Source: Kiritimatiellales bacterium
Lineage (GTDB): Bacteria; Verrucomicrobiota; Kiritimatiellia; Kiritimatiellales; Pontiellaceae
Length of the DNA stretch: 5,250 bases
Direction: 5' to 3'
Assembly: GCA_021734595.1 (NCBI GenBank)
Contig: JAIPIO010000270.1
Location: forward strand, 1-5,250
Below, piece after piece: positions 1-4,470 of the stretch (position 1 is its first letter; the number at the start of each line of letters is the position of its first letter). The notes beneath the pieces were generated by a model. It saw only the letters and a list, made by a program, of their open reading frames with translations, ran no database searches and was not told the DNA's origin. The translations under genes and the position numbers were made by a program.

Positions 1-26
1 CGCGCGAGGGAGCTGTGCGTGTGTGC

Positions 27-47
27 GGCGCTCTCGGCGATAGCGCC
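27..47. repeat. GC-rich hairpin, possible dispersed repeat fragment
   Basis: The arms GGCGCT (27-32) and AGCGCC (42-47) are perfect reverse complements around a 9-nt loop. No T-run follows on either strand, so a classical intrinsic terminator is not supported. The surrounding GC-rich text (about 1-60) has the look of a REP-like dispersed intergenic element, but only one copy is in the window, so that reading is inference. Confidence 0.35.
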
Positions 48-98
48 CTACCTTGCGGTGAGCCCTACCAATTGGATTTGAAAAACCAAGGCGGAACG

Positions 99-134
99 TT
101 CCAATGGTTGGAAAACTTTTTCCGGCCATTGGAG
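99..134. repeat. TTCCAATGG inverted-repeat element, terminator-like hairpin
   Basis: The first half (99-113) is itself a perfect palindrome, TTCCAA-TGG-TTGGAA. The arm TCCAATGG (100-107) also pairs with CCATTGGA (126-133), and inside it GGAA (110-113) pairs with TTCC (120-123), giving one long nested hairpin. It begins about 16 bp beyond the stop codon of the minus-strand pseudouridine synthase gene, where a transcript end would be expected. There is no T-tract after it on either strand, so Rho-independent termination is only possible, not shown. The 15-bp core recurs, reverse-complemented, inside the bioH-like gene at 1400-1414. Confidence 0.6.
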
Positions 135-149
135 CTGCGCAATGCCGCA

Positions 150-881
150 CTAAAACCGTTCCTCCGAACCGAGGTAGCGCCACTGGCCTTCGGGCAGGTT
201 GCCGAGCATGACGTTGCCGATGCGGATGCGCTTGAGGCCGGTTACCTTTAAACCAACAAGCTCGCACATGCGGCGGATCTGGCGCTTTTTCCCTTCGTGC
301 AGCACAAAACGCAACTGGTCGTCGTTCTGCCAAACCACGTTGGCGGGCTTTAGTTCTTTCCCGTCAAGGCAGAGACCGTGGTTGAGCAGTTGCAACCCAC
401 GGGAATCAAGCTCTCCGGTTACGCGGACGAGATATTCCTTGTCGACCGACGAATCCTCGCCGATGAGCTGCCGGGCAACGCGGCCGTCCTGGGTGAGTAC
501 CAGCAGCCCGACCGAGTCGATGTCGAGCCGCCCGGCGGGAGCGATCCCATGCAGCTGGGTGGGGTGGAATTTCCGCATCGACTTGTCGCCCGTCCAATGG
601 GTTTCCGGTTTGATGAGATCAACGGCGGGCTTGTGGTCGTCCTCGGGGAGATTGGAAACATAACCGATGGGCTTGTTTATAAGGATCGTCACCAAGGCGG
701 TCTGCTGCGACTCGGCCTTGGCATCGAGCCGGATTTCCTGATCGGGCAGAATCTTTGTCCCCAGCTCGGAAATCCGCTCGCCATCGACGAATACCAAACC
801 TTTCTCAATGTAGCGATCCGCCTCCCGCCGGGAGCAGATCCCGCGCTGGGCCATTATTTTTGAAAGACGAACCTTTTCCAT
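150..881 (-). CDS. 23S/16S rRNA pseudouridine synthase, RsuA/RluB/RluE/RluF family (RluF-like)
   Basis: The 243-residue product should isomerise a specific uridine in ribosomal RNA to pseudouridine in the cytoplasm. Residues about 3-50 form an S4 RNA-binding domain with the typical SRREADRYIE segment (17-26). The catalytic domain follows: NKPIGYVSN (69-77), the active-site motif GRLD with Asp120 as the presumed nucleophile (117-120), LLVLTQDG (126-133), KEYLV (148-152) and the family signature KKRQIRRM (198-205). The C-terminal text KRIRIGNV..LPEGQWRYL resembles E. coli RluF (23S U2604), but RluB, RluE and RsuA share most of these motifs, so the target base is not assigned. About 20 residues (91-113) lie before the catalytic loop that short members lack; I believe this is normal for one subfamily. 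The ATG at 881 has only a weak GGGA directly before it. The gene is transcribed away from the biotin operon across a 61-bp gap. Confidence 0.93.
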   Translation of the reverse strand: MEKVRLSKIMAQRGICSRREADRYIEKGLVFVDGERISELGTKILPDQEIRLDAKAESQQTALVTILINKPIGYVSNLPEDDHKPAVDLIKPETHWTGDKSMRKFHPTQLHGIAPAGRLDIDSVGLLVLTQDGRVARQLIGEDSSVDKEYLVRVTGELDSRGLQLLNHGLCLDGKELKPANVVWQNDDQLRFVLHEGKKRQIRRMCELVGLKVTGLKRIRIGNVMLGNLPEGQWRYLGSEERF

Positions 882-899
882 TCCCGAAAATTAGTGGAG

Positions 900-905
900 A
901 TTATC
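900..905 (-). promoter_or_regulatory. Possible -10 element for the pseudouridine synthase gene
   Basis: On the minus strand this reads GATAAT, one base from the sigma-70 -10 consensus, and it lies 18 bp before the ATG at 881. No good -35 hexamer sits at the right distance, so the call rests on one hexamer and position. The 882-942 gap must also feed the biotin operon; I found no convincing plus-strand promoter and no recognisable BirA-type operator (TTGTAAAC-like inverted repeat) in it. Confidence 0.3.
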
Positions 906-930
906 GCTTCAACCAACAACAAACAGTTAA

Positions 931-936
931 AAGGAG
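931..936 (+). promoter_or_regulatory. Ribosome binding site AAGGAG for the bioH-like gene
   Basis: AAGGAG is a strong Shine-Dalgarno match. It stands 6 nt before ATG at 943 but only 3 nt before an in-frame TTG at 940. The spacing therefore favours the ATG at 943 as the true start. Confidence 0.8.
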
Positions 937-942
937 CCATTG

Positions 943-1593
943 ATGCTGCCAACCATTCTGATTATTACCGGCTGGGCGTACCACGAACAATGCGTCAGGA
1001 ACCTGACCGAGGATTTTGAGGCATTCTGCAATGTGGAGGTTTTGACTGCTGCGCAGGTGCTCAGGGAACGCCAGCTTCCGGCGGCCGATTATATCGTTGG
1101 CTGGTCCATGGGCGGCATGCTGGCGATGGAGCTGATGCCGGAAGACTGCGAGGGGCTGGCGCTGATTTCGTCCACCGCGCGCTTCTGCGCCACGGACGGC
1201 TACGACTGCGGCGTACCCGAAAAAACGCTCAAGGCCATGATCATGCAGCTCAAACGCGACCCGGATGCCGTGCTGGCCGAATTCTACAAGAACGCCGCCC
1301 ACCCCCACCCATTTCACACTTGTACAAGTGTGAAATATTCTGTCGATGAACTGGTAGCGGGGCTTGAATACCTGCTCCACACCGACCTGCGCGAGAAGGT
1401 TCCAACCATTGGAACCCAGACCCTTATCATGCATGGCGGGCAGGACCAAATTGTCCCGCCGTCCGCCTCGGAGTGGCTGAACAGCACTTTACCCAACAGC
1501 TCGCTGGAAACATTCGCCACCGAGGGGCATACGCTTCTGCTCGATAATTTTGACGATGTCATCGATTCGCTTATTAATTTTCTATCGGAGTGA
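943..1593 (+). CDS. bioH: BioH-type alpha/beta-hydrolase, probable pimeloyl-ACP methyl ester esterase
   Basis: The 216-residue protein is predicted to hydrolyse the methyl ester of pimeloyl-ACP, ending the BioC-protected stage of pimelate synthesis. The alpha/beta-hydrolase features are in order: an N-terminal strand and oxyanion-type GW (10-11), the nucleophile elbow GWSMGG with Ser55 (53-58), the acid Asp168 in HGGQDQIVPP, and His196 in EGHTLLL. The segment GLEYLLHTDLRE (140-151) aligns by eye with GLEILKTVDLRQ of E. coli BioH. It is shorter than E. coli BioH (256 aa), mainly in the cap region. The family has many esterases of other specificity; the assignment leans on being the first gene of a bio operon directly before bioC. 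BioG-type esterases also have a WSMG motif but fit less well. Oddly, residues 124-131 are encoded by a perfect 26-bp palindrome, and a second palindrome spans codons around 153-158. The start is ATG 943, chosen from the AAGGAG spacing. Confidence 0.82.
   Translation: MLPTILIITGWAYHEQCVRNLTEDFEAFCNVEVLTAAQVLRERQLPAADYIVGWSMGGMLAMELMPEDCEGLALISSTARFCATDGYDCGVPEKTLKAMIMQLKRDPDAVLAEFYKNAAHPHPFHTCTSVKYSVDELVAGLEYLLHTDLREKVPTIGTQTLIMHGGQDQIVPPSASEWLNSTLPNSSLETFATEGHTLLLDNFDDVIDSLINFLSE
1311..1336. repeat. Perfect 26-bp palindrome inside the bioH-like gene
   Basis: The left arm ATTTCACACTTGT (1311-1323) is followed at once by its exact reverse complement (1324-1336), with GTAC at the centre. It is in frame and encodes Phe-His-Thr-Cys-Thr-Ser-Val-Lys plus the flanking bases, between the FYKNAAHP helix end and the conserved VDELVAGLEYL segment. 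A perfect 13-bp arm with no spacer is not expected by chance in a window this size. It may be an inserted palindromic element, an operator-like protein site or an mRNA hairpin; the sequence alone does not decide. Confidence 0.85.
1398..1416. repeat. GGTTCCAA-CCA-TTGGAACC palindrome inside the bioH-like gene
   Basis: Perfect 8-bp arms flank a 3-bp centre. Its 15-bp core (1400-1414) is the exact reverse complement of the intergenic palindrome at 99-113. It encodes Val-Pro-Thr-Ile-Gly-Thr, at a place where the protein lines up with E. coli BioH without a gap, so here the motif does not look like an added segment. Confidence 0.75.
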
Positions 1594-1602
1594 GTTTTTC
1601 CC

Positions 1603-2367
1603 ATGATTGGAAGACGATTTTCAGCCGCAGCCAAGACGTACGACCGCCACGCGCGCCCACAGCAGGCGCTGGCGCAGGCGGTGGTGTCGGCCCTGCCGGA
1701 GCTTTACCCGGAACAGATTCTGGAGCTGGGCGCCGGTACCGGCCAGCTGACCCGGCTGCTGATCGATCGGTTTCCCGATGTGCCGATCGACGCGGTGGAT
1801 GTGGCGGAAAAGATGGTGGAGCACAGCCGGTTGAAATTCGGCAAGTTCCCGCGGGTGAACTGGATCGAAGCGGACGCGCAGACCTACCTTACGGAGGTGC
1901 CGTATCCTTTAATTGCCAGTAGCGCGGCGCTGCACTGGGTTTCCAACCTTCGGAAGACCTTTTCGACCATTTTCCAATGCCTGGAAAACGACGGCCTGTT
2001 CGCGCTGGGCATGATGCTGGGCGGAACGTTGAAAGAGCTACGCGAACTGCGGCAGACGATAGCGCCGGACAAAGCGCCGTCGGACTCCCTCACCGGTTAT
2101 GCGGAAACAGAGGAGGCCCTGCACGAAGCGGGGTTTCGGGTGTTGCGGAAAATACACAGCGAAGAGCAGATTCTCTACGACAGCGCGGAGGAGTTTTTCC
2201 GCGCCATTCATGAACAGGGCGTGACCGGCCGGCGGGTCACCGGCGACAGCGAGCCGCTGACGCGTGGCGAGCTCAGCGAACTGGTTGCTGATTACCAGGA
2301 ACGCTTTGCAGCCGACGGCGGGGTTTATGCCACATACGAAACAGCGGTTTTCCTAGCCACACGGTAA
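1603..2367 (+). CDS. bioC: Malonyl-[ACP] O-methyltransferase BioC
   Basis: The 254-residue SAM-dependent methyltransferase should methylate the free carboxyl of a malonyl thioester, disguising it so that fatty-acid synthase can extend it to a pimeloyl chain. It opens with a BioC-like FSAAAKTYDRHA (6-17) and has class I motif I ELGAGTGQLT (41-50), the acidic residue Asp66 after strand 2 (VDVAEKM) that would hold the SAM ribose, EADAQTY (89-95) and SSAALHW (106-112), equivalent to the SNLALQW-type motif of BioC. The C-terminus ends in YATYETAVFLATR, like other BioC proteins. The length is normal for the family. The start ATG lies 9 bp after the bioH-like stop; a GGAGTGAG stretch overlapping that stop codon can serve as ribosome binding site, which suggests translational coupling. 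A generic SAM methyltransferase would share motif I, but the neighbours bioH-like and bioD make BioC much the best call. Confidence 0.93.
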   Translation: MIGRRFSAAAKTYDRHARPQQALAQAVVSALPELYPEQILELGAGTGQLTRLLIDRFPDVPIDAVDVAEKMVEHSRLKFGKFPRVNWIEADAQTYLTEVPYPLIASSAALHWVSNLRKTFSTIFQCLENDGLFALGMMLGGTLKELRELRQTIAPDKAPSDSLTGYAETEEALHEAGFRVLRKIHSEEQILYDSAEEFFRAIHEQGVTGRRVTGDSEPLTRGELSELVADYQERFAADGGVYATYETAVFLATR

Positions 2368-2370
2368 ATT

Positions 2371-3138
2371 ATGAGTGGACTCTTCATAACCGGCACGGAC
2401 ACGGGTATCGGCAAGACCGCGCTCAGCGCGCTGCTGCTGGCAGAGCTACGCCGCCGCGGCATCAACGCCGCACCCATGAAGCCGGCGCAGACGGGCTGCC
2501 TGGAAATTGATGCCGGATGCTCGACACTTGACCAAACATCAAACATCAAGCATCAAACCCTCTCCGTTCCCGATTTAGACTATTCGCTTTCAATGGCATC
2601 GATGACAGTTGATTCAAAAACCTACAAATGCATGTCGCCCTACACCTTTGAGCCGGCCTGCTCGCCGCACCTCGCCGCGGAAATGGCCGGAGTTGAAATC
2701 GAGATGGCGGAGATCGTGATTGCCGCACGGACGCTGGCCGCGGAATATGAATTCGTCATTGCCGAAGGCGCGGGCGGCATCATGGTGCCGCTCAACCGCC
2801 GCGAACTGATGCTCGACCTGATGCAGGCGCTGAAGTTTCCAATCATTGTGGCCGCGCGTCCCGGCCTTGGAACGATCAACCACACCCTGCTCTCCATCCG
2901 GGCGCTGCGCTCCGACGGGCTCAACATTGCCGGCGTCGTGATGGTGGATAGCGAAGACACCGGGTCCGGATTTATTGAAGAGGACAACGTCACCGCCATC
3001 GAACAGTTCGGCAAGGTTCCAATCCTTGGGAAAATCCCCTACTGCGCGCAAATGCGGGAAAAGGTAGTCGACTATTCGTCCCTTCCTCCTACACTGGTCG
3101 TCGAAGTGGAGAAAATCGTGAACAGGCTGGAGCTATGA
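2371..3138 (+). CDS. bioD: ATP-dependent dethiobiotin synthetase BioD
   Basis: This 255-residue enzyme closes the ureido ring of dethiobiotin from 7,8-diaminopelargonate, CO2 and ATP. The P-loop GTDTGIGKT is at 8-16 with Lys15, and Lys37 in PMKPAQTG sits at the same number as the substrate-binding Lys37 of E. coli BioD. Further motifs are PYTFEPACSPHLAA (90-103), EGAGGIMVPL (132-141) and the GLGTINHTLLS region near 169. Between Lys37-Pro38 and PYTF it has 51 residues where E. coli has 34. The excess lies mostly around residues 51-65, encoded by a run of CAAACAT-type heptamers that is more A+T-rich than the rest of the gene. The gene begins 3 bp after the bioC stop with no clear Shine-Dalgarno, so coupling to bioC translation is likely. 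Its stop overlaps the bioA start. All catalytic motifs appear intact, so it is probably functional despite the extra segment. Confidence 0.95.
   Translation: MSGLFITGTDTGIGKTALSALLLAELRRRGINAAPMKPAQTGCLEIDAGCSTLDQTSNIKHQTLSVPDLDYSLSMASMTVDSKTYKCMSPYTFEPACSPHLAAEMAGVEIEMAEIVIAARTLAAEYEFVIAEGAGGIMVPLNRRELMLDLMQALKFPIIVAARPGLGTINHTLLSIRALRSDGLNIAGVVMVDSEDTGSGFIEEDNVTAIEQFGKVPILGKIPYCAQMREKVVDYSSLPPTLVVEVEKIVNRLEL
2533..2560 (+). repeat. Heptamer repeat CAAACAT x3.5 within bioD
   Basis: The units are CAAACAT (2533-2539), CAAACAT (2540-2546), CAAGCAT (2547-2553) and CAAACCC (2554-2560). Because 7 is not a multiple of 3, successive units are read in different frames and give Q-T-S-N-I-K-H-Q-T rather than a repeated peptide. 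It coincides with the part of BioD that has no counterpart in E. coli BioD. Confidence 0.75.
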
Positions 3139-4394
3139 AAAACAAGATCTTCCATCCCTACACAACGTTCACCGCCATTGAAAAAGGCTTCCCGAACATG
3201 GTGCGCGGCGAGGGAATTTATCTCTTCGACGATCAGGGGAACAGGTATGTCGATATTGTTTCGAGCTGGTGGGCGTGCGCGCTGGGGCACGGGCACCCAA
3301 AGGTGGTCAAGGCAATCCGGGAGCAGGCGGAAATTTTGCAGCACAGCATTACCGGAAGCCTGACCCACCCGAAGGTACTGGAGCTGGCCGAGCGGCTGGC
3401 CGACCTGATGCCGACACCGGATCGGCATTCGGTTTTCGCGAGCGACGGTTGCAGCGCGGTGGAAGCGGCGCTGAAGATTGCGATCCAATACTGGTACAAC
3501 ACCGGGCGCCCGGAGAAGTGCTGGATTATCGGAATGGATCAGGGGTATCACGGCGACTCGCTCGGTGCGCTCGGCGCGGGATTCGTCGACCATTTCCACA
3601 AGCCGTTTGAACGGGCGGTTACGCACCATGCCAAACTCCCCTTCCCCGTTCCGACTGCTGATGATCCGGATGGTTTCCCCCCAAGCAAAGCGGTGATCGA
3701 ACAGCATGCCGACCGGCTCGCCGCCGTAATCGTTGAACCGCTCTGTCTCGGCTCGGCCGGCATGAAGATCTATTCGGCAGGCTATCTGAAAAAGCTGGCC
3801 GACTGCTGCGCGGAAAACAATGTGTTGCTGATTGTGGATGAAGTAGCGATGGGCTTTGGCCGTACCGGAAAACGCTTTGCGTTCAACCATGCGGACATCG
3901 ATCCGGATATGGTTACCGTCGGCAAGGCACTGACAGCGGGCTACATGCCGCTGAGCGCCTGCATCGTGAAGGACGGAATCTATGACACCTTCAGCGATGC
4001 ACCCGAAGACCACACCTTCTACCACGGCAACACCTTTGCCGGACACCCGATCGGCTGCGCCGCCGCACTGGCCGCACTGGAAATCTACGAGGCCGAAGAT
4101 ACCGTCGCCCGCGCCGCCGGGATGGCGGAAAAGATGAAGCAGTGGATGCAGCCGCTGGCGGAGCTGGATTGCGTGAAGGAGCTGCGTTTTCTCGGCATGA
4201 TCGGCGTGGTGGAGCTCAAGGATTCCGCGCAAGCACAGGTTGCCGCGATTAAACAGGCTCTATTTGAGCAGGGCTATCTCCTCCGTCCGCTGGGAACCGT
4301 TTTTTATCTGATGCCACCGCTGGTGATTTCCGATGATGAACTGAAAGCGGCCGTTTGCGCCCTTCAGCAAACCATCGAGGACGTTTGTTGCTGA
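3135..4394 (+). CDS. bioA: Adenosylmethionine-8-amino-7-oxononanoate aminotransferase BioA
   Basis: The 419-residue class III PLP aminotransferase converts KAPA to 7,8-diaminopelargonate using S-adenosylmethionine as the unusual amino donor. Specific BioA marks are HPYT (7-10) and SSWWA (43-47), matching the tryptophan pair that shapes the substrate pocket in E. coli BioA. Others are the cofactor-phosphate region SDGCSAVEAALKIA, YHGDSLGALG, and DEVAMGFGRTG (235-245) with Asp235 for the pyridine nitrogen. VGKALTAGYMPLSA carries Lys264 as the Schiff-base lysine, and HGNTFAGHPIGCAAA follows. The length is close to the usual 420-430. The start ATG overlaps the bioD stop as ATGA, with GGAG just before it, a classic coupled pair. 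It is the last gene of the operon; no hairpin-plus-T terminator is evident after the TGA. Related omega-aminotransferases share the PLP motifs but not HPYT/SSWWA, so the call is firm. Confidence 0.96.
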   Translation: MKNKIFHPYTTFTAIEKGFPNMVRGEGIYLFDDQGNRYVDIVSSWWACALGHGHPKVVKAIREQAEILQHSITGSLTHPKVLELAERLADLMPTPDRHSVFASDGCSAVEAALKIAIQYWYNTGRPEKCWIIGMDQGYHGDSLGALGAGFVDHFHKPFERAVTHHAKLPFPVPTADDPDGFPPSKAVIEQHADRLAAVIVEPLCLGSAGMKIYSAGYLKKLADCCAENNVLLIVDEVAMGFGRTGKRFAFNHADIDPDMVTVGKALTAGYMPLSACIVKDGIYDTFSDAPEDHTFYHGNTFAGHPIGCAAALAALEIYEAEDTVARAAGMAEKMKQWMQPLAELDCVKELRFLGMIGVVELKDSAQAQVAAIKQALFEQGYLLRPLGTVFYLMPPLVISDDELKAAVCALQQTIEDVCC

Positions 4395-4408
4395 TATTTT
4401 TCGCGGGC

Positions 4409-4438
4409 TTGCATTGGTTCTCCCATTTTGAACATAAT
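4409..4438 (+). promoter_or_regulatory. Putative sigma-70-type promoter for the rdgC-like gene
   Basis: In the 76-bp gap after bioA, TTGCAT (4409-4414) and CATAAT (4433-4438) are 18 bp apart. The -10 is one base from TATAAT; the -35 matches TTGACA only in its TTG. The implied transcript would start near 4445, about 25 nt before the coding start, leaving room for the ribosome binding site. This suggests the rdgC-like gene is expressed independently of the bio operon, although read-through is possible because no terminator is seen between them. Confidence 0.5.
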
Positions 4439-4470
4439 GCGCGCCTTTTACTGTAGGAAAGGAATTTGAA

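Larger units (their letters stand above)
1..149. other. Non-coding left edge, downstream of the pseudouridine synthase gene
   Basis: I see no convincing gene here. One plus-strand frame is open from the left edge to a TGA at 79-81 and could be the tail of a gene, but its translation is cysteine/alanine-rich and matches nothing I recognise. Another frame that opens at position 15 runs antisense into the pseudouridine synthase gene and looks like a shadow. The stretch carries two hairpin-forming sequences (27-47 and 99-134), described separately, which fits a 3' untranslated or intergenic region. Confidence 0.6.

Noticed and set aside
91..113. Possible CRISPR-like or attachment-site repeat at the TTCCAATGG element
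   Set aside because: There are no regularly spaced copies, cas genes, integrase or tRNA nearby. The element is better described as a palindromic intergenic repeat.
15..251. Small plus-strand open frame at the left edge
   Set aside because: Its second half is antisense to the pseudouridine synthase gene and it has no Shine-Dalgarno or recognisable motif.
378..863. 161-codon plus-strand open frame within the pseudouridine synthase region
   Set aside because: It is a shadow of the minus-strand gene, whose S4 and catalytic motifs are unambiguous.
901..1449. 182-codon minus-strand open frame opposite the bioH-like gene
   Set aside because: It is antisense to a well-supported hydrolase and has no domain. 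Part of it is only open because of the palindrome at 1311-1336, which reads the same on both strands.
1733..1744. CCGGTACCGG short palindrome in bioC
   Set aside because: It encodes part of the conserved glycine-rich SAM motif (GAGTG), so the sequence is explained by protein constraint and GC-rich codons.
2221..2240. GTGACC...GGTCAC inverted repeat in bioC
   Set aside because: Only 6-bp arms around an 8-nt loop in a GC-rich coding stretch with a normal protein (GVTGRRVTGD). It is plausible by chance and has no second copy.
3072..4232. Long 386-codon open frame on the minus strand opposite bioA
   Set aside because: It lies wholly antisense to a gene with every BioA motif, is rich in His/Arg/Gly as expected of a GC-rich shadow frame, and shows no recognisable domain.
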